Source: JACOMY01 sp046233115
GTDB taxonomy: Bacteria; Pseudomonadota; Alphaproteobacteria; Kiloniellales; JACOMY01
Direction: 5' to 3'
Length of the DNA stretch: 64,000 bases
Assembly (NCBI GenBank): GCA_046233115.1
Contig: JBJXHM010000004.1
Location: 372,001-436,000, forward strand
A model generated the notes under the pieces. The model was given only the letters and a program-made list of their open reading frames with translations, ran no database searches and was not told where the DNA came from. Positions within the stretch are counted from its first letter, which is position 1. Each line of letters begins with the position of its first letter. Shown here in pieces: positions 35,946 through 42,815 of this stretch. The translations under genes were made by a program, and so were the position numbers.

Positions 35946-37168
35946 GCCTCCACCAGGATCGCCCGCGTCTGGCGGGCGATCACCGCCTCCTCGTTGGTCG
36001 GCAGCACGTGGGCGGTGACCCGCGAGCCGGACGGTGACAGGTCGGTGGCGCTGGCCGCGTTGGCCTCCGGATCGTAGGCCAGGCCCATCCAGGCGCAGCC
36101 CTCCATGATCCCTGCACGGACAGGCGCCGCATGCTCGCCGATGCCGCCGGTGAAGACCACCGCGTCCAGCCCGCCGATCTCGGCCGCGATGCCGGCGATC
36201 TCGCGCATCGCCTTGTGGATGTAGAGGCCGACGGCGCGCTTGGCCGACGGTTCCTCGCTCGCCAGCAGGGTGCGCATGTCGTTGGAGATGCCGGAAACGC
36301 CGCGCAGGCCGCTCTCGAAGTAGAGCATATGGCGCACCTCGTCGACGCTGAGGCCAAGCGCGTCGAAGCAATAGAGGATGACGCCGGGATCGAGGTTGCC
36401 TGGCCGGTCGCCCATGACCAGGCCGTCGAGCGCGGTGAAGCCCATGGTGGTCGCCCGGCTCTTACGATCGACCAGACCGCAGAGGCTGGAGCCGTTGCCC
36501 AGATGCGCGACCACGACCCGTCCCGAGGCCCGGTCGCCCAGCACCTCCGGCAGACGGCCGGCAATCCAATCGTAGGAGAGGCCGTGGAAGCCGTAGCGGC
36601 GCACGCCCTTGGCAGTGATGCGCTGCGGCAGCGCCATCAGGTGCCCGACCTCGGGGATGGTCGAGTGGAAGGCTGTGTCGAAGCAGGCGATCTGCGGCAG
36701 GCCAGGCCAGAGCCCCAGGGCGGCACGGATCGCGTTCAGCTCGTGCGGCTGGTGGCTGACCGCCGCCGGGACCATCTCCTCCAGCCGCTCAACCACCTCG
36801 GTCGTGGCCAGGCAGGCCTCGCTATAGTGCGGCCCGCTGTGCACGACGCGATGGCCGACGGCCAGGATCTCCGCCTGGCCCAGGTCGCGCAGCACCGGCA
36901 GCAGCCAGCCGAGTGCCGCTTCGTGGGTGGCTCCCGCCCCCTCGGGCAGCGACGGCCCCTCGATCGGCTGACGTCCGGCGTCGCGGAAATGACAGGCCGC
37001 CTGCTCGCTGCCGACGCGCTCGAACAGGCAGGAGAGGAAGGGCCGCTCGCCGTCGGTCAGATCGAAGAGGCCTGCCTTGATGCTGGAAGAGCCGGCGTTC
37101 AGCGTGAGGACGGCGCCGCGCTTGCTCCCAGCCTTCCCTGCTGCGCTTCCCTGGTCTTCGAGGCTCAT
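35942..37168 (-). CDS. ackA: Acetate kinase
   Basis: A 408-residue enzyme converting acetyl phosphate and ADP to acetate and ATP. Family signatures: LTLNAGSSSIKAGLF at the N-terminus, the GHRVVHSGPHYSEA loop, FDTAFHSTIP, YGFHGLSYDWIAGRLP, HLGNGSSLCGLVDRKS and VFTGGIGEHAAPVRAG. The ATG at 37168 follows GGAGAGAGTGC; the longer frame from 37291 runs into a 15-bp tandem repeat and is not coding. It lies 176 bases downstream of xsc on the same strand, so it could dispose of the acetyl phosphate made by Xsc. A phosphate acetyltransferase, common in this setting, is not present. Confidence 0.92.
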   Translation of the reverse strand: MSLEDQGSAAGKAGSKRGAVLTLNAGSSSIKAGLFDLTDGERPFLSCLFERVGSEQAACHFRDAGRQPIEGPSLPEGAGATHEAALGWLLPVLRDLGQAEILAVGHRVVHSGPHYSEACLATTEVVERLEEMVPAAVSHQPHELNAIRAALGLWPGLPQIACFDTAFHSTIPEVGHLMALPQRITAKGVRRYGFHGLSYDWIAGRLPEVLGDRASGRVVVAHLGNGSSLCGLVDRKSRATTMGFTALDGLVMGDRPGNLDPGVILYCFDALGLSVDEVRHMLYFESGLRGVSGISNDMRTLLASEEPSAKRAVGLYIHKAMREIAGIAAEIGGLDAVVFTGGIGEHAAPVRAGIMEGCAWMGLAYDPEANAASATDLSPSGSRVTAHVLPTNEEAVIARQTRAILVEA

Positions 37169-37252
37169 GCACTCTCTCCGCCTAACATCGTTCGCCCGCT
37201 GGCGCGCAGCCTCCACGACAGCATGCCTCCTGGATAGCCGGAAGGCCGCACA

Positions 37253-37297
37253 GGGCCGCACCCTCGGGGGCCGCACCCTCGGGGGCCGCACCCTTGA
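37253..37297. repeat. Three 15-bp tandem repeats between xsc and ackA
   Basis: The unit GGGCCGCACCCTCGG is exact at 37253-37267 and 37268-37282, with a third copy differing at its end (37283-37297) and a decayed fourth beyond. It occupies the xsc-ackA gap, upstream of the ackA ribosome-binding site. Function is unknown; slippage could change the spacing there. Confidence 0.8.
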
Positions 37298-37344
37298 GGG
37301 GCGTACCCGGCCAGGAAATACCGGCCGGGTGGCAGTCCCTCGGA

Positions 37345-39123
37345 TCAGCCGATCTGCTGCGGGCGCATGTCGGCCGGGTCGATGCCGGCGACCTTCACCG
37401 GCGCCTTCATCGCATCACGACGGAAAGGCTCGCCCAGTTCCTGGTTCAGGATCACCTCCAGGAAGGTGGTGGTCTTGTTCTCCATCTGCTCCTTCACCGC
37501 GGTGGCAAGCGCCTGGGTGAGCTGCTCCATGGTGGTGACCTGCACGCCCTTGATGCCGCAAGCCTCGGCGATCCTGGCGTACTGCACGTCTAGGTCCAGC
37601 TCGGTACCGACGAAGTTGTCGCTGTACCAGAGCGTCGTGTTCCGCTTCTCCGCGCCCCACTGGTAGTTGCGGAAGATCACCATGGTGATGGCCGGCCAGT
37701 CGTCGCGCCCGCAGGCGGTCATCTCGTTCATCGAGATGCCGAAGGCGCCGTCGCCGGCGAAGCCCACCACCGGCACGTCGGGGCAGCCGATCTTGGCCCC
37801 CAGGATCGCCGGGAAGCCGTAGCCGCAGGGGCCGAAGAGGCCCGGCGCCAGGTACTTCCGACCGGCCTCGAAGGTCGGATAGGCGTTGCCGATGGCGCAG
37901 TTGTTGCCGATGTCCGACGAGATGATGGCCTCGCGCGGCAAGGCGGCCTGGATCGCGCGCCAGGCCATGCGCGGGCTCATCCGCTCCGGCTGGCGGTCGC
38001 GGGCGCGCTGGTTCCAGGTGGTGCCGGGATCGTCCTCCTCGTGGTCGAGCGAGCTCAGGGTCTGCAGCCAGCGCGACTTGGTCTCGGAGATCAGGCCGCG
38101 CCGCTCGCTGCGGCCGGCATCGCCGGCGCCGGCGGCCAGCTGGGCCAGGATCTGCTCGGCCACCAGCTTGGCGTCGCCCTGGATCGCCACGTCGACCCGC
38201 TTGGTCAGCCCGATGCGGTCGGCGTTGATGTCGACCTGGATCACCTTGGCCGCCTTCGGCCAGTAGTCGATGCCGTAGCCCGGCAGGGTCGAGAAGGGAT
38301 TGAGGCGGGTGCCCAGCGCCAGCACCACGTCGGCCTTGGCGATCAGCTCCATTGCCGCCTTGGAGCCGTTGTAGCCCAGCGGCCCTACGGAAAGCGGGTG
38401 CGAGCCCGGGAAGGCATCGTTGTGTTGATAGCCGCAGCAGACCGGCGCCTCCAGCCGCTCTGCCAGCGCCTTCGAGGCCTCGATGCCGCCCGACAGCACC
38501 ACGCCGGCACCGTTCAGGATCACCGGGAACTTGGCGTCGGAGAGCAGCTTGGCCGCCTCGGCCACCGCGGCACGGCCGCCGGCCGGACGCTCAAGGCGAA
38601 CGATCTGCGGCAGCTCGATGTCGATCACCTGGGTCCAGAAATCCCGCGGCACGTTGATCTGCGCCGGCGCCGAGCCGCGCCAGGCTTTCTCGATCACCCG
38701 GTTCAGCACCTCGGCGATGCGGGAGGGATCGCGGACCTCTTCCTGATAGCAGACCATGTCGGCGAAGACCGCCATCTGCTGGATCTCCTGGAAGCCGCCC
38801 TGGCCGATGGTCTTGTTGGCGGCCTGCGGGGTCACCAGCAACAGCGGCGTGTGGTTCCAGTAAGCGGTCTTGATCGGCGTCACGAAGTTGGTGATGCCGG
38901 GGCCGTTCTGGGCGATCGCCATCGACATCTTGCCGCTGGCCCGGCTGTAGCCGTCGGCCATCATGCCGGCGTTGCACTCGTGCGCGCAGTCCCAGAAGGT
39001 GATCCCGGCCTGCGGGAAGAGATCGGAGACCGGCATCATGGCCGAGCCGATGATGCCGAAGGCCTGCTCGACCCCGTGCATCTGCAGGACCTTCACGAAG
39101 GCCTCTTCCGTGGTCATCTTCAT
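37345..39123 (-). CDS. xsc: Sulfoacetaldehyde acetyltransferase
   Basis: A 592-residue thiamine-diphosphate enzyme that cleaves sulfoacetaldehyde with phosphate to acetyl phosphate and sulfite, the key step of taurine and related organosulfonate degradation. The N-terminus (MTTEEAFVKVLQMHGVEQAF) and the motifs AFGIIGSAMMPVSDLFP, CAHECNAGMMADGYSRASG (active-site Glu), QAANKTIGQGGFQEIQQM and VGFAGDGAFGISMNEM (diphosphate and Mg binding, GDG) match Xsc rather than acetolactate synthase. The ATG at 39123 has GGAAAGG ahead; the open frame from 39219 is longer but lacks a site. Neighbours are ackA downstream and a divergent LysR regulator. No taurine dehydrogenase, aminotransferase or sulfite exporter is in the window. 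Confidence 0.9.
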   Translation of the reverse strand: MKMTTEEAFVKVLQMHGVEQAFGIIGSAMMPVSDLFPQAGITFWDCAHECNAGMMADGYSRASGKMSMAIAQNGPGITNFVTPIKTAYWNHTPLLLVTPQAANKTIGQGGFQEIQQMAVFADMVCYQEEVRDPSRIAEVLNRVIEKAWRGSAPAQINVPRDFWTQVIDIELPQIVRLERPAGGRAAVAEAAKLLSDAKFPVILNGAGVVLSGGIEASKALAERLEAPVCCGYQHNDAFPGSHPLSVGPLGYNGSKAAMELIAKADVVLALGTRLNPFSTLPGYGIDYWPKAAKVIQVDINADRIGLTKRVDVAIQGDAKLVAEQILAQLAAGAGDAGRSERRGLISETKSRWLQTLSSLDHEEDDPGTTWNQRARDRQPERMSPRMAWRAIQAALPREAIISSDIGNNCAIGNAYPTFEAGRKYLAPGLFGPCGYGFPAILGAKIGCPDVPVVGFAGDGAFGISMNEMTACGRDDWPAITMVIFRNYQWGAEKRNTTLWYSDNFVGTELDLDVQYARIAEACGIKGVQVTTMEQLTQALATAVKEQMENKTTTFLEVILNQELGEPFRRDAMKAPVKVAGIDPADMRPQQIG

Positions 39124-39295
39124 GGACGCTTTCCTTTCCTCATGGTCTTGGCGCCGGTAGGCGGCCATCTGAAACCCTCGGGCAGCTGCGAGCAAGACCC
39201 GGTCATACCGCCCGCGCACCCGGCGACAGACCGCTCACAGGAGGCCCCGGCGCAGACGTCAAAAGCTGCGGTGAAGGCGCCATTCTATCACAAGG

Positions 39296-39320
39296 AATCC
39301 TGTACAAAAGTCGTAGGATT
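39296..39320. promoter_or_regulatory. Candidate LysR operator between xsc and the divergent lysR-type gene
   Basis: AATCCT (39296-39301) and AGGATT (39315-39320) are inverted around 13 bases in an otherwise AT-rich stretch, 38 bases ahead of the LysR gene. LysR-type proteins commonly bind such interrupted dyads in divergent promoters. Assignment is by position only. Confidence 0.45.
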
Positions 39321-39357
39321 TGAGCATAAAATCAGAAAACTTGATTGAAGGCGCATT

Positions 39358-40236
39358 ATGTCGATCAAGCAGCTTCGCGCCGTGCGGGCCATCGCCGATC
39401 ACGGCTCCTTCGCCGCCGCGGCCAAGGCGCTGAACCTGGCACAGTCGGCCGTCTCCATGCAGGTCACCGGCTTCGAGGAGAGCCTGGGCGTCACGCTCTT
39501 CGACCGCGGCCACCGCCCGCCGCGCCTGACCGACGCCGGCCGCAGCGTGCTGGACCACGCCCGCGTGATCCTGGAGGAGTACGACGCCATGCTGGATGCC
39601 GTCGCCCGCGGCCAGGCGCGCGGCGGCATGTTCCGGCTGGGCGTGATCCCCACGGTGCTGACCAACCTGCTGCCGGCCGCCCTGATCCGCCTGCGGGAGA
39701 CGGCGCCGGGCCTCAGCGTCACCGTTGCCTCCGCGGTCTCCGGCGATCTGATGCGCGCGGTCGACCGCGGCGAGCTCGACGGCGCCCTGATCCACGAGCC
39801 CGACCAGCTTCCGCAGGGCTTCGCCTGGAACGAGATTGCGCGCCAGGAGGTGGTGGCCATCGCCCCCGCCTCGGCGGCGGAGGCCAGCCTGGGCGACCTG
39901 TTGGCGACCTACGGCTACATCCGCTTCAACCGCACCGCCCGGGTGGCGCCGCTGATCGAGGCGCGCCTGGCCGAGCTGGGTCTGGCACCGCTGCCGATCG
40001 CCGAGCTGGAATCGATCGAGGCGATCCGCCTGCTGGTACGGCTCGGCTTCGGCGTCTCGATCCTGCCCAGCACCGGCCCGGCCGACCCGGCGGACGGCCT
40101 GCGTCGTCTCTCGGTCGGCGAGCCGCCGCTCTACCGCCGCGTCGGCTTTTTCCTGCGCCAGAGCCTGGCGCGGCGCCGCACCGCCCGCCTGGTCGAACAG
40201 GCCTTCGCGGAGGCCTCCAGGCCGGCAACCTCCTAA
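39358..40236 (+). CDS. LysR-family transcriptional regulator
   Basis: A 292-residue regulator with an N-terminal winged helix-turn-helix (IKQLRAVRAIADHGSFAAAA, LNLAQSAVSMQVTGFEESLG, FDRGHRPPRLTDAG) and a periplasmic-binding-like effector domain from about residue 90. It is divergent from xsc across 234 bases that contain an inverted repeat, so xsc (and ackA) is its most likely target, with a sulfonate-derived or other inducer; this is inference. Its 3' end is two bases from the stop of the convergent RpiR-type gene. Confidence 0.88.
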   Translation: MSIKQLRAVRAIADHGSFAAAAKALNLAQSAVSMQVTGFEESLGVTLFDRGHRPPRLTDAGRSVLDHARVILEEYDAMLDAVARGQARGGMFRLGVIPTVLTNLLPAALIRLRETAPGLSVTVASAVSGDLMRAVDRGELDGALIHEPDQLPQGFAWNEIARQEVVAIAPASAAEASLGDLLATYGYIRFNRTARVAPLIEARLAELGLAPLPIAELESIEAIRLLVRLGFGVSILPSTGPADPADGLRRLSVGEPPLYRRVGFFLRQSLARRRTARLVEQAFAEASRPATS

Positions 40237-40238
40237 CC

Positions 40239-41105
40239 CTAGCGGCCGCCTGGCAGAATGTACTCGCCGCTCTGCTGGCGCAGGCGTTCCATGTCGCGGA
40301 TCTGGTCGAGCACGGACTGGTCGCTCTGCGAGACGATGCTGGCCAGCAGCACCTCGGTCAACGCCACCACCGTGACCCAGGAGGGATAGAAGTGCGGACT
40401 CTCGGTGCCGGCGAGCAGCCAGCAGTCGGAAAACTCCAGCAAGGGCGAGCTGCGCTTGTCGGTGATCGCCAGGGTGGTGGCGCCGCGCTGCTTGGCGAAA
40501 CGCAGCGCCTCGACGGTCGAGCGGGCATAGGGCGCGATGGAGATGCCCAGCACGCTGTCGCCCGGGCCGATCGCGCCCAGGGAATCCAGCATGAAGCCGG
40601 TATCCGCGCGCGGCACCCTGAGGCCCGGCAGGGCCATGCGCGCGGTCGACTGCAGCAAGACCGCCACCCAGTGCGCGGAGCTGGACGCGACCAGGTAGGT
40701 GGTCCCCTCACCCATGACGGTCTCGACCATGCGCGTGAGTGCCGCCTGGTCGAGACCGCCCAGGCTGCGCTCGATGTTGCCGATCGCGGCCTCGGCGATC
40801 CGGCCCACCAGCGAGGCCTGACCCTGGCCGGCCCCACTCTCGCGCAGCGCCCCCGCCCGCGCCCCGAAGCCCTCGCTCAGCAACGTCTCCTGGAAGGCAC
40901 CGCGAAAGTCGTTGTAGCTCTGATAGCCGACCTGTCGGGAGAGCCGCAGCATGGTGGGCGAGGTCACCCCGCACTCGCTGGCCGCCTGGCGCATCGAGGC
41001 CAGCGCGATCCGGTCCGGGCGGTCGAGCGCGAAACGCGCCGCCTGCGCAAGCTTGCCCGAGAGACCGGGCAAGGCCTGGGCCAGTCGATCCAGGATCTCG
41101 TTCAT
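40239..41105 (-). CDS. MurR/RpiR-family transcriptional regulator
   Basis: A 288-residue regulator: an N-terminal HTH_6 domain (residues 1-75, with MRQAASECGVTSPTMLRLSRQ) and a C-terminal SIS domain (about 120-260) with YLVASSSAHWVAVLLQ, DSVLGISIAPYARSTVEALR and TLAITDKRSSPLLEFSD. SIS domains usually sense phosphosugars, but family members next to amine-catabolic genes are known to respond to other ligands. The ATG at 41105 follows GGGAGG. It is divergent from soxBDAG over 169 bases, so it probably controls sarcosine oxidation. The intergenic dyad GCAAGC-GACC-GCTTGC is a plausible binding site. Confidence 0.88.
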   Translation of the reverse strand: MNEILDRLAQALPGLSGKLAQAARFALDRPDRIALASMRQAASECGVTSPTMLRLSRQVGYQSYNDFRGAFQETLLSEGFGARAGALRESGAGQGQASLVGRIAEAAIGNIERSLGGLDQAALTRMVETVMGEGTTYLVASSSAHWVAVLLQSTARMALPGLRVPRADTGFMLDSLGAIGPGDSVLGISIAPYARSTVEALRFAKQRGATTLAITDKRSSPLLEFSDCWLLAGTESPHFYPSWVTVVALTEVLLASIVSQSDQSVLDQIRDMERLRQQSGEYILPGGR

Positions 41106-41167
41106 CGGCAGGCCTCCCTCTCGCTCTCTTACCGGATTCTTCCGGATTCTGCGCCGCACCGACTATA

Positions 41168-41183
41168 GCAAGCGACCGCTTGC
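41168..41183. promoter_or_regulatory. Palindrome in the rpiR-soxB divergent promoter
   Basis: GCAAGC (41168-41173) and GCTTGC (41178-41183) flank GACC, 62 bases from the RpiR-type start and 91 bases from soxB. GTAACA occurs twice nearby (41184-41189 and 41214-41219), and CCGGATTCT is directly repeated at 41132-41140 and 41142-41150. This is a candidate operator for the RpiR-type regulator. Confidence 0.45.
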
Positions 41184-41274
41184 GTAACATATGCTAAATC
41201 TTATTGATCTCCTGTAACAAACGCGATATCGATTGGGTCATTGGAAGCTGGTGTCGGGAGGGTGTGGCGAGTCC

Positions 41275-42534
41275 ATGGCGGGGCGCTATTCGGCATTCAG
41301 GCTGCTGGGCCAGGCGCTTAGCGGCAACCGGGGTTGGGGTCCCGCCTGGCGCGACCCTGACCCCAAGCCCGCTTACGACGTCATCATCGTCGGTGCCGGC
41401 GGCCACGGACTCGCCACCGCCTACTACCTCGCCAAGGAGCACGGCATCCGCAAGGTGGCGGTGCTGGAAAAGGGCTGGCTGGGCGGCGGCAACACCGGGC
41501 GCAACACCACCATCGTGCGCTCGAATTATATGATGCCCGGAAATACCCTCTTTTATGAGCGCTCGGTGAAGCTCTGGGAGAACCTGAGCCAGGACCTGAA
41601 CTTCAACGTCATGTTCTCTCAGCGCGGCCAGTACAACCTGGTCCACTCGCCGGGGCAGATGGACGGCGCCCGGCGGCGCGGCAACGTCATGCGCGCCAAC
41701 GGCATCGACGCGGAGCTGCTGGACCGCGCCGAGGTCATGCGCCGCCTGCCCGACCTGGACTACTCCAAGACCGCCCGCTTTCCGATCCACGGCGCGCTCT
41801 TCCAGGGCCGTGCCGGCACCGCGCGGCACGACGCGGTCGCCTGGGGCTTCGCGCGCGGCGCCGACCGGCTGGGCGTCGACATCATCCAGCGCTGTGAGGT
41901 CACCGGCTTCCTGCGCGAGGGCGGGCGTATCGTCGGCGTCGAGACCAGCCGCGGCCCGATCCGCGCCGGCAAGGTGGGCCTCGCGGTCGCCGGCCATTCC
42001 GGCCACCTGGCCAAGGCGGCCGGCCTGCGCCTGCCGATCGAGAGCCACCTGCTGCAGGCCTTCGTCACCGAGCCGTTGAAGCCCCTGGTCGACAACGTCA
42101 TCTCCTTCGGCGCGGCGCACTTCTACATCAGCCAGTCCGACAAGGGCGGGCTGGTGCTGGGCGGCGACCTCGACGGCTACAATTCCTATGCCCAGCGCGG
42201 CGGACTACCGATCGTCGAGCACACGCTCGCCAGCGCCAAGGCGCTGATGCCCTCGCTGTCGCGGCTCAGGATCCTGCGGCACTGGGCCGGCGTCATGGAC
42301 ATGTCGATGGACGGCTCGCCGATCATCACCAGGACGCCGATCGAGGGGCTCTATCTCAACGGCGGCTGGTGCTACGGCGGCTTCAAGGCGACCCCGGCCA
42401 GCGGCTGGTGCTTCGCCTGGACCATCGCCAAGGACAGTCCGCACCCCGACAACGCCGCCTTCACCCTTGACCGCTTCCAGCGCGGCCTCCAGATCGACGA
42501 GAAGGGCGCCGGCCCGATCCCCGGAGCGCACTGA
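41275..42534 (+). CDS. soxB: Sarcosine oxidase, beta subunit
   Basis: A 419-residue flavoprotein subunit of heterotetrameric sarcosine oxidase, which oxidises sarcosine to glycine, H2O2 and a one-carbon unit passed to THF. The start at 41275 (MAGRYSAFRLLGQALSG) matches the family's N-terminus; the longer frame from 41233 is not needed. FAD motif YDVIIVGAGGHGLATAYYLA is at about 34-53. GTARHDAVAWGFARGA near 183-198 contains the His of the ARHD motif, which carries covalent FMN in characterised enzymes. GGWCYGGFKATPASGWCFA near the C-terminus is also typical. It is the first gene of soxBDAG. Confidence 0.93.
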   Translation: MAGRYSAFRLLGQALSGNRGWGPAWRDPDPKPAYDVIIVGAGGHGLATAYYLAKEHGIRKVAVLEKGWLGGGNTGRNTTIVRSNYMMPGNTLFYERSVKLWENLSQDLNFNVMFSQRGQYNLVHSPGQMDGARRRGNVMRANGIDAELLDRAEVMRRLPDLDYSKTARFPIHGALFQGRAGTARHDAVAWGFARGADRLGVDIIQRCEVTGFLREGGRIVGVETSRGPIRAGKVGLAVAGHSGHLAKAAGLRLPIESHLLQAFVTEPLKPLVDNVISFGAAHFYISQSDKGGLVLGGDLDGYNSYAQRGGLPIVEHTLASAKALMPSLSRLRILRHWAGVMDMSMDGSPIITRTPIEGLYLNGGWCYGGFKATPASGWCFAWTIAKDSPHPDNAAFTLDRFQRGLQIDEKGAGPIPGAH

Positions 42535-42539
42535 AGACC

Positions 42540-42815
42540 ATGCTGCGACTGCCCTGCCCCCTCTGCGGCCTGCGCGACGAGACCGAGTTCAGCTACGGCG
42601 GCGATGCCACCCGCACCCGCCCGCCGCTGAGCGAGACCGCCGCCGAGCCCTGGCTCGACTACGTCTTCCTGCGCGACAACCCGCGTGGCCCCCATCGCGA
42701 GTACTGGCAACACCTGCAGGGCTGCCGCCAGTGGGTGGTGGTGGAGCGCGATACCCTGACCCACGCGATCGGCCGCTCCTGGCTCGCCCGCGAGGGGAAG
42801 GAGCCGGCGGAATGA
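42540..42815 (+). CDS. soxD: Sarcosine oxidase, delta subunit
   Basis: A 91-residue zinc-binding subunit. Cys6 and Cys9 (CPLCG) and the pair His58/Cys62 in HLQGCRQW match the zinc ligands of the delta subunit. Further family motifs are YVFLRDNPRGPHREYWQH and TLTHAI. It starts five bases after soxB, and the soxA start overlaps its stop (ATGA), showing tight coupling in the tetramer operon. Confidence 0.93.
   Translation: MLRLPCPLCGLRDETEFSYGGDATRTRPPLSETAAEPWLDYVFLRDNPRGPHREYWQHLQGCRQWVVVERDTLTHAIGRSWLAREGKEPAE

Noticed and set aside
42467..42811. Extended N-terminus of soxA through soxD
   Set aside because: The upstream part of the frame is the shadow of soxB and soxD; the ATG at 42812 overlapping the soxD stop gives the conserved N-terminus and normal length.
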